Assembly (NCBI RefSeq): GCF_030272615.1
Contig: NC_081412.1
Location: 694,652,083 to 694,716,082, forward strand
From: Cryptomeria japonica
Lineage: Eukaryota > Streptophyta > Pinopsida > Cupressales > Cupressaceae
Reading direction: 5' to 3'
Length of the DNA stretch: 64,000 nucleotides
The notes under the pieces were generated by a model. That model was not told the origin of the DNA, ran no database searches, and saw nothing but the letters and a program-made list of their open reading frames with translations. Of this stretch, positions 48,985-61,070 are shown piece after piece. The translations under genes and the position numbers were made by a program. Within the stretch, counting starts at the first letter, position 1; the number at the start of each line of letters is the position of its first letter.

Positions 48985-50267
48985 TGTTAGGATAACCAGT
49001 GAACAATTGAGAGGGGGGGTGAATTATTTGTTAACAAATTATAACTTTTAATCCGCTTAATAGACTTTAAATAGATCAAGTACTAGTAAAGCACATACAG
49101 ATGCTAGTAGGAACAGATATCGGTAAACAACACAACTTAACAATTAAACAAATAATTGATGCAAAGCAACCATACCACATAACACCATGATTTGTATGTG
49201 GAAAACCCAGAAAGGGAAAAACCATGGTGGGAAGCCTACCCATAGTTAGATGATACTTCTGCAGAAAGTATGTTATACAATGAGGGGCCTAGACATGCAA
49301 GAAGGTGCACTTCCTAAGGCATACTACTCATTACAAAGGAGTCTCACTAACTACAAAGAGGCTACAAGCATCTCAAGATAAATGGACAACAATCCAATAG
49401 AGTGAATTGCCAGAAATAGCATCTACCATGCCTGATTACAGTCCTGGTTAAGCTAATGTCGGAGGCCTTTGACCTCTTCCTTAATCCCAATTCAATCACC
49501 TATGATCGACCAAATATCCTTCGCATATGATATTGCATTCCAAGACCATGAACACTTATTCCATTCCCATTCCACACATACCACGATCTACAATGAGATC
49601 TTACATCATTTTATACAAACCCTATGGCCTAAACCTATTAGGTTGGCCACCTAAAATATATTACAATAAGATCATTACATAGATCCATATTATAATGATA
49701 TGCCATGTTGGCTTAAGACCAAAACAACAATAATAAATCCATAAAACATCCTGAAACATCCCTGTAATGTGTAGAGTACACGTTAACATGATACTGGTCC
49801 ATAACCTAGATAGGTACCAGACCTATTCTAGGTCCACGATGCCAAAGCAATATCTTCAAGAAGTTGAAGCATGATCAAATAACATCTTCAGCATCCTGAA
49901 ATCCATGTAGAATTTGCACCAACACCAATTATGCATCCTGTCAAGATTCCTTAGTGAAAGCTCTACTAGTAGAGCCTTAAACCAATGTCAGTAAGGGTTT
50001 ACCAGAGTGTATGATAGCATCTGATCACCAAGTCAATACCAGCTGACCAAAACATGCTCCAGAAGCACGTACCACATGTAACCAAACATATTCCATAGAT
50101 CCAAACATGCCAGAAGTGTCCAACAAATAGTCTCTTCTATCGGTAACACTAGATCCTCTACCAGTAACCAAAACCTATCTGTCGATAACCAACCATAACA
50201 GCTAGTGTTGACATCAATGACAAAATATCAATGCAACACATAATAAACTCATCCAATAATGCCAACA
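48985..50267 (-). mobile_element. Solo Copia LTR inside the C1 ORF (1283 bp)
   Basis: On the minus strand TGTTGGCATTATTGG to TTATCCTAACA, with the C-rich TTCACCCCCCC motif at 49010-49022. The flanks AAGAA and AATAA differ at one base, consistent with an aged 5-bp duplication. C1 coding sequence continues on both sides. Confidence 0.82.
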
Positions 50268-52502
50268 AATAATTCTTGCCTTCTTTTTCTTTGCTCTAAC
50301 TTTGGCCTTTTCAACTTGAATTCTCAATTTTTCTGAAACTTTCATTAATTGTTTGGGGGTCATCTTCTTCGTATCTATTACTAAGTCTTCCTTTTCTTCC
50401 TCCTATTTTTCTTCTTCAGCCTCTACCTTAGAGTTGGCTGAGATGGTGAGTTTAGATTTCTTCTTCTCACTTTCCTTTTCTAAATCTAACTTCCTTTTCA
50501 TCAGAGGAGTGTCCGTTTTCTTACTGCCTTCAGGTTGACCTGATGGGGAATCCTCTTTATTCTTGTCTTGTTCTGGTTACTTGGTCTCCTCTAGACCAGT
50601 ATCAGTTTTTTTTGTTTCCTTCCTTTCTATTTTCTTTTCCTTTGTTTCCTTCTTTTCTGCTTCCTTCTTTTCTGCTTCATCAACAGGTGGTATTGATGAA
50701 TCTATCACCTTTGGGATTTCTTCCTCTGCACCTTTTTCTGGCAAATGAGGTTCATTGTCAGTATGATTTTCTATGGGAGTATTTATTGTCACCAGATTCC
50801 TTTGAGGTATTTCCTCATAAGGGATCTCCTCAATTATGACTTCATCTTCTTCGAGATGCTTAGTTTGATCAGTTCCCTTTGCTCCTGTAACATCAATATC
50901 AATAGTTTCAACAATTGATTTTTGTTCAACCGGTGGCTCTGCATCCTTAGTCAGATTAGGAATATCTGACACAACATTACCTATGATATCTTCAACTATA
51001 AATACATCAAACTCATTGGTGGTGTCCTTGTCTTTTTTTTTGCCCTTTTCTTGAGCAACTACATCTTGTCCTTGTTTTACTTATTTTTCTATTTCTTCAA
51101 CTTCCTTTTGTTGGCTCAAAATTATTTTCCACATGGTAAATCCGTCATCATGCACACCTTTAATATCTCCTATGGCCACTCTCCCTATTATGTTCCTTAT
51201 TTTGAAACATTATACATAAGCTTCAGTCACTACAGATTCTTGATCATAATCTAACTCATATTCCACTTCCATGAGTGCCTTAATTCTGTGTTCCTTCTTA
51301 ATTTCTAGGGTAGTTTTCCATCTCCCTTCAATGAGATTTTGTAGATCTGATGGAATAATTCCATGTAGTTCACTGGGAGTTCTACAAAATTTATGTAAGT
51401 TCCAGATAAGTGCATCTTCAATTTTTCTTTTGTCTTTCTCATTGCAAAGGGGATACTTTCTCCCAACACCAGCTAAACCTCCATACTCTTTGATCCCATG
51501 GACCAATTCATCAACAATTGGAGCTACATTCCTACCACTTCTTTTGACTTATTTTACTATAATATCAAATTGGGTGTCAGAGTTATCACCCTCCTTTGCA
51601 TCCTTCTAGGGATTCTTTTTGGCCTTTGTGTCAACTATCCTTTCATTCCTTTTCTTTCTTACATATGTGACTCCTGCTGGTCTACCTTTACCTTGGGAAG
51701 ATATAGGAGTATCTGAGTCCTTTTATTTCATGTATGTTGCAGGTTTGTTGGATGCAGAACCCTTGGGTTTTGTCTTGGACATTTTCTTCTTTTCTTTTGT
51801 TTGTTCTCCATCTTTGCTTGATTTAGCCCCTGTTTGTTCACTTGTACCAGTGGTAGTAGTGGCATCAAATGTTTCACCTCCATACTTCTTATCTAAGGTG
51901 TCAACCATTTTCCTTTAACTTTCTTTTGTATGATAGCCTCCTTGAGTTCCCTCTTTATTTTGGAGCTTGCCTCCTGATAAGTTCCAAATATCTTTGCATT
52001 TTTGTCTACCAGTTTAGAGAGTAACATGTTTGTATATAATTTGGTAGTGTCTACCCCAATCTCATAACCCATAGAAGGCACCCAGAAGGTTCTAGGTTGA
52101 ACTACTTGAATAATGCAACAATCAGTATTAAAAAGAAAATAAATGGTGTCCTTGAACTTTTGGACTATACCGGTTGGGATTCTCTCTCATTGATGCATTC
52201 TAGTTTTGAAATCTTCTAAATAACCCCACATTATCTCTCCAAACTTATCACCTAAGTCTCTAACCATTTCACCTATCTGAACTGTGATAGGTTTATTTGT
52301 AGACCACACTACATTTCCTTTACTGGGAAAGCAATTTTGCATATAGAAGAATATACATACCAGTATTGAACCATACTTGAATGATTTCCTTTTGTCCTTC
52401 TTGATTTGGCCCATGTTCACCAGGAATTGACTTCTTATCTTCTCACAAATGTCGTATGTTTCATCCTCCTTCATGATCTAGTAAGTTGCATGGATAACAC
52501 CT

Positions 52503-52507
52503 CTCGC
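52503..52507. other. Target-site duplication CTCGC, left copy
   Basis: Same five bases at 53706-53710, bounding the solo LTR. Confidence 0.9.
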
Positions 52508-53705
52508 TGTTGGCATTTTTGATGATGATGGTGTGATTGTCATTGATGGAAACACACTTGCTTTGAGATCACTTTTTGTATGTATGAGTTATGCTCAACC
52601 AGTATTTATTCCAACTGGTATTATGTATTATAGTCTTTAGACTATCAGTGTTTTGTAGAAAGTGTTTACCGATCTCAAGTGGTATGAAGACCCAAGCGGT
52701 ATAAAGACTCAAGTGGTTTGAGGATCCCAAAGCAGTACGAAGGAACAAAGCAGTTGTTATCATTTTCCTAGTCTTCATTTTGACAAACTGGTAATTGGTA
52801 AAATGTGTAAACCGGTAATCGGTAAATGTATGAACTGGTATTACTCTGTGATGAGTTACCAACCAGTATTTTTGTGATGAGTTATCATCCACCAACACTT
52901 TGGTGGTGATTTTGTGTCATGTTACCAAATGTGTCTAGATGCACTGAACCTAGGAACTTGCAATGTAATCCTATTAGACCGACATGAAATAAAATTCCTT
53001 TATAAGGACACATGTCTAGGGTTTTAGTGGTTGTTAGGGTTTTAGGTGGTTGATGAGGTTTTTGTATGTGCGATCATAGAAGAAGATTAGGTCTATGTGA
53101 ATAAATAGTGTGGAGATTTTGAAGACTGAAGTAATTCTGAAATGCATTAACAATGAGCTATCAAGGATCTAACCAAGCATAATGTGCTAGTATTTAGATC
53201 ACTCGCTTGTTGATTACTCACATCTTTGACAAGTCTGAAACCCTTAACCGGGTAGGCCTGGAAAAGCCTTTGTAAATCCTCTAACAAGACGGTTCACAAT
53301 TGTGGATCTGAAATCCTCTCACAAGGTAGTATTTAATCGGACTTATCTCCTAATAAAGATTGAGATTCCTAATAGGATCTATTCTGGTGAAGAACATTGT
53401 ATGACCTTAACTAGTCTAACCTTAACCGGTCTGACCTTAACCGGCCTAGTTACTATTCTACTGATAGTTACTTGTGAGTTTCATCTCACTATGGTTTTTC
53501 CCATTTGGGTTTCCACGTCAAAAATCTCTTGTGTTATGGTGATTGTGCTCCTGTGGGTGAATGGCTTATTTTCTATTTGGTTTGCATTTGTTTTAACCGA
53601 TTTGTTAGTAAAACTGTTATACCAGTTCACTGCTAAACTATTTAAGTGTTCAAGTTTAGTATTTTTTGGTATACTAATTCACCCCCCCCTTCTTAGTATT
53701 CATCA
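52508..53705 (+). mobile_element. Solo Copia LTR, plus orientation (1198 bp)
   Basis: Starts TGTTGGCATTTTTGATG, ends near CTTAGTATTCATCA, with the C-rich TTCACCCCCCCC motif at 53680-53692 and the TTTCCACGTCA-type word near 53510. Perfect CTCGC duplication. It interrupts the start of the C1 ORF. Confidence 0.88.
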
Positions 53706-53710
53706 CTCGC

Positions 53711-53863
53711 CACACTGTTCATGCGGCTTGATCGATAAACCCTATAGGCTATCATTGTAGATGCAAACCTCACTTTTGTGCCCTCAATGTGAGTGATTGT
53801 CATTACTCTTTTGTCAAATTAGGATTAAGTCAACCAAGTGACATCACCGGATGATATTGTCCT
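53711..53863 (-). other. C1 ORF start and leader remnant
   Basis: Contains the candidate ATG at 53722 and about 140 bases upstream. No TGGTATCAGAG primer site is seen before the LTR at 53864, so that LTR is probably an independent insertion rather than the 5' LTR of C1. Confidence 0.5.
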
Positions 53864-54291
53864 TGTTGGACACAATGGATCACTGAGAGGGGGGTGAATC
53901 AGTGATTTAAACACTTCTTTCCTAATCAGAGATATACCAGTACAATATAAAACAAATAGTGTTGACCGGTTAACTAAACAATGCAAACTAAGTGTGTAAA
54001 AGGATTTGCTATAAAATCAATATAACACATACACAAGAATGCATCACATAACACCAAATATACAAGAAAAACCCAATATGGGGAAAACCTCAGTGAGAAT
54101 AGTTGTTGCAGATCTTCTGCTCCAATCTAGCCTCACAATGAAAAAGATCTTATTACAATTTTAGGGCACCAACCCTTGATTTATGAGCACCGACTCAAAG
54201 GAGCACCAACCCCTAATCAATTTATAGGCTACAACCCCTGCACTAAGAACCTACTTAGTGAAGACAATATGAAGACTCAAATACACAAATA

Positions 54292-54296
54292 AATTC
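54292..54296. other. Target-site duplication AATTC, left copy of S2
   Basis: AATTC recurs at 58290-58294. Confidence 0.85.
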
Positions 54297-57200
54297 TATG
54301 AGGCCCTACCCCGACTCATCCTAGTATTTTGGTATTTTTCATGTTGAGACTATTACAGATGCTTTATTTTTATGCATTATGGATTTGGAACTTATATGAT
54401 TTCATGATTTGGATAATTATATAATGATGTTTCATTTCTATGCATTATAGATATAGAACTCTGTATGATTCTAGAATAGGATTACTTTGTGATGATGTAT
54501 GCCATTATTGGATTTGCAGGACTTTACTATGATGATAGAAATAGGATGCATGTTTTATGTATGGATCAAAATTATGAGAATTATGATAATTTCTTATGTG
54601 GAGCTATTTGGATGTAAAATGTATTGATTTGTTTAAATGTTTATTGTATGCAGAGTGTTTGATGTGTATTCTTATTCATGTATTTTATATTATATGAGGT
54701 TATTTGAAATTACTAATGTGTAATTGAGATGTGCAGGAAAATTATCCATGTGACCATGGAAATATTATGGAGAACCAAACCTAGACCTATGTATGTTCGT
54801 AAAACCAGGGTTTGTCTATTTGGAGAGACAACACCCCATTTGTATTGTATTTTATTTGTGAAAGTGAATGTGGCATGTGTGTTAAATTGAATTTATTAAA
54901 TTGTGTAAATCCAACAAGAGACAAAATTTCATGTGTAATTTTGTGAAAGTATTTTTATTGTGTCACTTGACACGTGTTGATTATGTGTTGATTTTTGAAT
55001 TATCTCTTGGAGGGAGTTGTTTTAACCATAGCTTTTTCAAATAATTTAATGTGGTTCTATATTTTCCTTGGGTAGATAATCTTTGGGGTAGTCAACTTAT
55101 ATTTGACCCGAAAAATAACTTTAGATGGGTTTGAAAGGGGTTAAATGGACTCCTAGGGGTAGTTTAAAGGTATTTTCTAAAGCCCATAAGGTATACCTAA
55201 GGGTTAGGAGTAATTTTAGGCATGTGACAACTCCCATGTGGCTATTTAGTCACCCTAAAAAGTGGATTTTCTAAGATGTGCGAAAATTGAATTTAGAAGT
55301 CATCATATAGGTTAGTTAACTTTCCTTTTTGATGAGAGATCCCTCTTTATCTTTTTTCTGACTTTTCCTTTATCAATTTTAGAAACTTGTGAGAACTCTC
55401 ACTAAGGTCTTCTTAGGCAAGAATGTGAGATTTTGTGGGTAATCACCCACTCTCCATTTTTGGAGACAAGACAATTTTGAAAAGAAAAGATTTGGTATAG
55501 GAAATTGGCTAAGTGTAGAAAAAGGAGGATTGTGGAATTGGGCTACTCATCCTCAACTAGATCTAGCATACCTTTGGGGCAGTTGAAGGTTTGTTAAAAT
55601 TTTCCTTGTATTTTTTTCTTTCATGTTGCATGTTATTTTGGAAAGGTTGTTTGTGTGGAAAAAGTTGTTCTCTAGCATTTTAGTTTGTGAAAATTATTAC
55701 GCATTATGTCTTTGTTTTCTTGTATGCATTCTATGTTTTGGGAGTAACCTGGACCTCCTACTCTTGGGACAGAGGATGTTCTTGTGGGTGGTAGAAGTAT
55801 GACAACCCTCAAGCGAGAGGCTCTCGTTATGAGAGTGATCTCAAGGGATATTTATGTGACTCTTGCTACATGGCTTGTTTATGCATTTGGGAGCCATAAG
55901 GAGGGAAATAAGGCATGAATTTCTTGGGGGGCATAAGGATGCGGGGATTATTATACTTATGATATATCTTTGTTTTCCATGAGGTGGCTTTGTGTTTTAC
56001 CAGACTTGCAGTCTCCTCAGGGTATTTGGTCCACTACCACCCGTGTAAAGACATCACATTGTGTGGTGCAATGTAGCCTTGATTGGGAATATGTTTATGA
56101 TTATTTTCCCCTGCTTGTTGTGTTTGCATGTGTGTAACCTGTCTAGGGCTTGGTTCTCCAAGCTCGGGGGTGGCTACTAGTTAGCCTAGGCTGGGAGGTG
56201 AGCACTCCATGGTCATAGCCTATGATTTATTTGTAGGTAGTTGGAAGAAAGGAAAAGGACAAGTAGAAGTTGTTGGTTTTATTTATTTATAGAAAAATAT
56301 TTGGAAACGGAAAATTTTGTTTTTTAGTTGCAGCAATGTAAAGGGAAACTGTGTTGTATCTATTTTCAAAAAGAAATTTATCTATTATTTTTAAAGACCT
56401 CATTTATTAGAAATGAGAGATCCATTGTAAAGTTGACAATAGTGTCTTTTAAATACGTTTTAAAGAAATGTAATATTTTTTTATGCTATTTTGTAGAAAA
56501 GAAATGAGTATTCTAGGTTTAGTTTCTATAGATCTGAAAATAACATTTGTTGTGTTTATGATATTTTGAAAAGCAAGAAATTTATTTTATCCCTTTATGC
56601 ATTTAAAAAAAAATATTTGAAAAGAAATGAAATAGATTAGCATGCATGTAGTGGACTGAAAATAAAACATTTAGATCTATTTATGGAAGTGCAAATATAG
56701 TGTTTTACTCTGTCTATTACTTATTTGAAATAAATTAAAATCTAAAGTTAAATGTCTATCTATTTTAAATAATAACCTATTTATATAGCTGCTGGATAAA
56801 TATATTTAATTCTATCATTTGTTTATTTGTAGAAAATAAAATCTAGGGTTAAATAGATTATTTGAATTAAATAATATCATATTTCTCTAGATTGTTGTTT
56901 TATTTTTTTACTTCTGTAAAGTTTAATTACTTGCAGAAAATAAATCTAAGGATTAAATAAACTATCTGATTTTATTTATAGCTGCAAGGCATTTAAAACT
57001 AAAAGAAATATGTACATTGATCTAAATCTGAACATTTTATTTATCTGTAGAAAGTTTAAAAAAAAAAAACATGCATATTCCCATCTTAATTTCGTGCCCT
57101 AAAATATCAAAAGAAAATACATATTTGAAAATATCAAATATATATAAATACATTTCTTTATAGCTATACATTTATACATACATTTATACATATATCTATA

Positions 57201-58289
57201 TATTTGTTTTAAAAAAAATGCCATAAAATAAAACTTCAAAAAAAAGAAAAAAAGAGGGTTTTTTTTGGGGGGGGGGCGAACCCACTGTGTGTACACACAG
57301 TGGGTGGTGCCAAGGTCCGCCACCACTATGTGGTCACACAGTGGGCACTGTCGCCGTTGTGTGCACACACAGTGGCGTTCGGGGAGAACCCACCGCCGCC
57401 GCCTATCACCAAACCCTCCACCATAGCCGCCACTCTCCCATAGCCGCTGCTTCCCATGGAAACCTCCACCTTGCAAAATAAAACAAGAAAAGAATAAAAC
57501 CCTAGCCCAGGTAGGGCTAGGGTAGTATAAAGAAAGAAGAGGTTTTTAGAATGTAGGGCATTATAATAATATATATATTTTTGATTAGGGTTTTTGCATG
57601 GATAAATTATAACAAAGCGAGAACATACTTATATATATACAGAGTTTAAAAATATGAAAGGATAATTGTAGGTTAAGTATTTTATTATGTGGTCATAAAT
57701 TATATATGTTTTTAATAAACATATGGGCATAATTAAAAAAAATGTTTAAATTAAAAATAATTATGAAGTTTAAACTATTAGAAATTTTATAACAAATTGG
57801 GTATGATATTTAGACTATGGGGAATAATTTTAACCCTCCTAGGTATAGGTCTTTAAGATTAAACTTATGGGAAAATATTCATTATGTATTTAATTACCCC
57901 TCTAGTTGATTTAGTCTAGACACATTTTAATTAAATGTTAAAATATAAATATAGACATTAATGAATCTAAGTGCTAGGACTAATTTAATTAGTTCCTAAA
58001 AGTAATTAATGGTTATTGGGGAGCAACATTATCTTTGTGAATTAATTTAGAGATTTTTGGTTAAATTAACTTGTTGATTAACGAAGGATGAGGTAATAAA
58101 TAATCTTTTTAGTATTCCACATTTAATTTTAAATTATTTTTGTTTACTTGAGTTAGTGGTTTAAGTTAACTCAAACATAGTTAAGACAAAACAGGATAGT
58201 GCATCTCGTATTAGTAGTATTTAATGTTATTAAGTTGTGTTTTAAAAAAAAAAATTATCCTGTTCATGCCCAAAAGTTTGGGCATGACA
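54297..58289 (-). mobile_element. S2: solo LTR of the S1 family, inverted (3993 bp)
   Basis: On the minus strand it starts TGTCATGCCCAAAC and ends GGGCCTCATA, where the expected final CA has become TA. It aligns with S1 end to end but with many differences, so the two insertions are old or came from different subfamilies. A GC-rich island lies at 57275-57475, at the same distance from the LTR start as in S1. Confidence 0.85.
57275..57475. repeat. GC-rich palindromic island of S2
   Basis: CACACAGTGG begins at 57294, 57335 and 57366. The first forms a near-perfect palindrome CCCACTGTGTGTACACACAG. A G-run of about ten lies at 57267-57276. Confidence 0.8.
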
Positions 58290-58479
58290 AATTCCTTGTT
58301 GCAAATGAAGTTTTACAACCATTCAATACTCTGCACTACCGGTTTCAATCTTATCGGTCTGTGAAAACTCCACACACCCCGCAACAATGCCTTTCTACAA
58401 ATTCTTACTCTGCTAAAACTTCTCTCCCTCTGGCTGCTAGATTCAATTCACACTTGACCACACTTTACCAGGTTCTTCC

Positions 58480-59226
58480 TGTTAGGATTCCCAAAGATAC
58501 TGAGAGGGGGCCTGAATCAATATCTAACTAGTTAACGGATTTTCTGATCTTATTAAACAAATTGCATTTCAAAACAGTGTATCGGTAAACAAGAATTAAT
58601 GCAATAAATAAGAACAATAAGCACAACATAGAAAGAACACCATAACAAAAGATTTTTAACGAGGAAACTAGGTGTGGGAAAAACCTCAATGGGATTTGTG
58701 ACCCACAATATTCACTCACTGGCCAATAAATAAATATTACTTACAATAGGGGCCTGCACATGCAGGAAGGCCAACTGCCTAAAGCTCACTGCTTAATTAT
58801 AAAAGGAAGTCTCACTGACTTACAAAATGGATTATGTAAATCCAATATAATGTACTGCTTCAGTTCAGCATCTACTATGCCAGGTTCAGTACTAGTTTAA
58901 GCTCATACAATAACCATAAACCTTACTCCAAAATATGCCTTAATATTCACATGCTCGCATCTACCCTTTTTTTCATAAATGATCTACAAGATCTCATACT
59001 TATATATGAGTCCTATTACAATTCACCTTGTCAGCTTACAAAAAGATATTACAATTAAATACAAAATGTAGTAAACAAAATCTTGTCAACTGGGGTGCCG
59101 ATAATCATCTTTGTTGTTGTCGATAAACTATCTCCTAGTGCCGGTGCCATAGGATTGCAAGGTTGCCATCAATGAAAATACCTTCAATCACCTACAATTT
59201 CTCATTGGAGTGTGCATTTTACAACA
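58480..59226 (-). repeat. 3' LTR of Copia-type element C2 (747 bp)
   Basis: On the minus strand TGTTGTAAAATGCAC to GGAATCCTAACA, preceded by a purine tract. The motif GAGAGGGGGCCTGAATC at 58501 is a variant of the shared Copia C-rich element. Confidence 0.75.
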
Positions 59227-59244
59227 ATCTCCCCCTTTGGCATT
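59227..59244 (-). promoter_or_regulatory. Polypurine tract of C2
   Basis: On the minus strand AATGCCAAAGGGGGAGAT abuts the LTR start. Confidence 0.82.
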
Positions 59245-59415
59245 GATGGCAATACTCGTGAGAAAAAGTAAAAAATGTATCCAAAAATTGTGTGCTCCCC
59301 TTGAGTAGATGATCTCTTTTGTCCATTATTTTTCTCATTCATACTACTCCCCCTTTGGCATCAATGACAAAGGTTGTCAAAAATGTCAATTGAGTTGTAG
59401 TTATCAGCTAGAACC
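59245..59415 (-). other. C2 3' untranslated stretch
   Basis: A second CTCCCCCTTTGGCATCAATG word at 59350 repeats the purine-tract region. No gene. Confidence 0.55.
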
Positions 59416-61019
59416 CTATAACCGGTTGGTTACAATTTGAAATAGATCCGCTAGTACAAAATTTAAGCTGTTAGTGAACCTTTCACTATCTTTTAATGTT
59501 GTTTCTGTCCTTTCAATTGTACCAATGAGGGTGTGCATTTTCTCTTCCGGTACCTTCAGTCCTGGAACAAGTTCCTTTGAAACCTCTTTTCTCAAAGAGA
59601 TGAGGATATCAAGTTTCAAACCAAGTCTACATTTCAGTTCCTTATCCTTGTATTGTATTCTTTTCTTTTTCGTTTCCATTTTTTCAAGTTTTTCCTCAAA
59701 ACATGCTATCTCTAGCTCTATAACTTATATGGGTTCTGATGAACCGATGAGATTGTCAGCTATATCATTTATTTATGTCTATACTTTACTGATCTCCTTG
59801 TCTATATCTACTGTCAAAATATTTGTCTTACATGTGTCTTTGTATAGCTCCTTAAATTCCTTTAATATTTTGTTTAGTGCCGGTAGGAGGGTGTTAATGT
59901 GTTCCGTGCACTTCTTTATTGTCTCATCAAAGAATTTATTTTTTTCCTTGTTCATTTTCTCACTGAATGTCTCCTTATTAATCTGATCAACTATCAATAG
60001 GTTGTCGGTGATATACTTAGACAATGTGTCTAGTTGACTCAAAGAATATTTATTTTCCACATTGCACTTGGGTGCAATCAATTTCAAAATAGGGATGGTA
60101 TCATCAATAGCCTTATATGCAAGTGCATTGCAATCTGTGATTTTATTGATGGAGTCCAATAATACCTTTGTTACATTGGTCAGTCTGAATTCTGTCATGG
60201 AAGAACTAGAAGATTGTCCAACTACATTAACAATCTGCATTCTACCATTGTGAGTAACCTCTTTGCTTGATTTGACCTCTGGTAGGTTAGTTTGTGTCTA
60301 CATCTCAACTAGCAAAGGTTTGGGTTTCTCAGCTATTGTCAGTGGCACTGTCTCTATCTCAACCTTTTTCTCTTCATGTTTCTTAGAATGTACCTTAGTA
60401 TGTTTCTCTGTGTGTACCTCTGAACTGTCCATTGTCGGTATCTCAACAGATTTTACTATGTTATCAATAGCTTGTTGCTCTAACTCAGTAGGTTTCTTAG
60501 TGTGTGCACTAGTGGTATCTATCACTGTTTCAGTTCTAGGGGGGTCAATTGATTGTTCAACATGTGTTTCAGCCCCAATCTTAGCATTTCCAATTCTATC
60601 CTCAACATGTGTTTCTACATCAATATTCTCATTCGGTGGCTCAATTGCCACATCTTTCTTCTCAGCGGTTTCCTTATCAACCACAATGTTAACCTCTTGT
60701 GTGTCAATATTCATAGTATATAACACCTCTGAATCAGGATTGGTGTCTTCATGTGTAGTCTCCATACTCTCAATATTATCATTAACTGGTGGTGTAATAA
60801 TAGTTTCAACCAATGGAGTATCAGAAGGAGGTGGGGTAAATTGTCAGTTACTTTTATGTTTGGAGGTCCACCTACCTTGCCTTTACCTTTATCCTTATCC
60901 TTTTGATAGACTCTAAAAGCTTTGGGTCATTTAAGTTCTTCTTGCTTTTCTTTCTCCACAAAGAAGATATCCCATTTATCTACTATCTCTTCAATGATCT
61001 CATTCACTCTGCCAGCCAT
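59416..61019 (-). pseudogene. C2 long ORF of unknown function (acidic linker and coiled coil)
   Basis: On the minus strand the candidate start at 61019 reads MAGRVNEIIEEIVDKWDIFF. After a stop and a frameshift (about 60920-60820), one frame runs 60813-59416 with stops near 60300, 59777 and a few later. The linker (60813-60298) is Glu/Thr/Val-rich with repeated VETI and E-x-HTK. The C-part (60240-59416) is strongly helical: KLIAPKCNVENKYSLSQLDT, then INTLLPALNKILKEFKELYK, then KKRIQYKDKELKCRL. No retroelement enzyme domain is visible. The plan matches the C1 ORF. It lies in one orientation with its LTR and purine tract, so it is an element gene. The upstream part is cut by the LTR at 61071. 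Confidence 0.65.
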
Positions 61020-61070
61020 TAAAGCTACATGTTAGTGACCAGTGGAAAATACTGTCCTGTTTGCCTCACT

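Larger units (their letters stand above)
48300..53722 (-). pseudogene. C1 long ORF of unknown function (helical N-part, Lys/Glu/Pro linker, coiled-coil C-part)
   Basis: On the minus strand the frame opens near the ATG at 53722 and runs to about 48300, with two solo Copia LTRs inserted (52508-53705, 48985-50267). The N-part (52474-52187, 52081-51893) is mostly helical with KSFKYGSILVCIFFYMQN. A frameshift lies between 52081 and 51908. The middle (51506-51210) has RKYPLCNEKDKRKIEDALIW. The linker (50972-50577) is Lys/Glu/Pro/Thr-rich, ending in repeated EAEKKE. The C-part (48950-48330) has heptad-like stretches. Several in-frame stops. No protease, RT, RNase H, integrase or knuckle was seen. 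C2 (61019-59416) has the same plan: VETI-containing acidic linker, then coiled coil near the purine tract. Both may be non-autonomous Copia-type elements with a private ORF. I do not recognise the family. Confidence 0.65.
53864..58479 (-). repeat. Copia-type LTR split by S2 and truncated by C2
   Basis: LTR sequence at 53864-54296 and 58290-58479. On the plus strand it starts TGTTGGACACAATGG and has GAGAGGGGGGTGAATC at 53886. It does not resemble the C1 LTR. Its other end is hidden by the C2 insertion at 58480. Confidence 0.7.

Noticed and set aside
50543-51918. Plus-strand Ser/Phe-rich ORFs
   Set aside because: They are complements of the Lys/Glu-rich C1 ORF on the minus strand.
42850-54296. 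LTRs at 42850 and 53864 as the two ends of one Copia element
   Set aside because: Outside the shared C-rich motif the two sequences do not resemble each other, and no primer site abuts the 53864 LTR.
44029-58289. A single foldback or DNA transposon with 4-kb terminal inverted repeats
   Set aside because: Each arm has its own 5-bp target duplication (TGCTC and AATTC) and TG...CA-type ends, so they are two independent solo LTRs.
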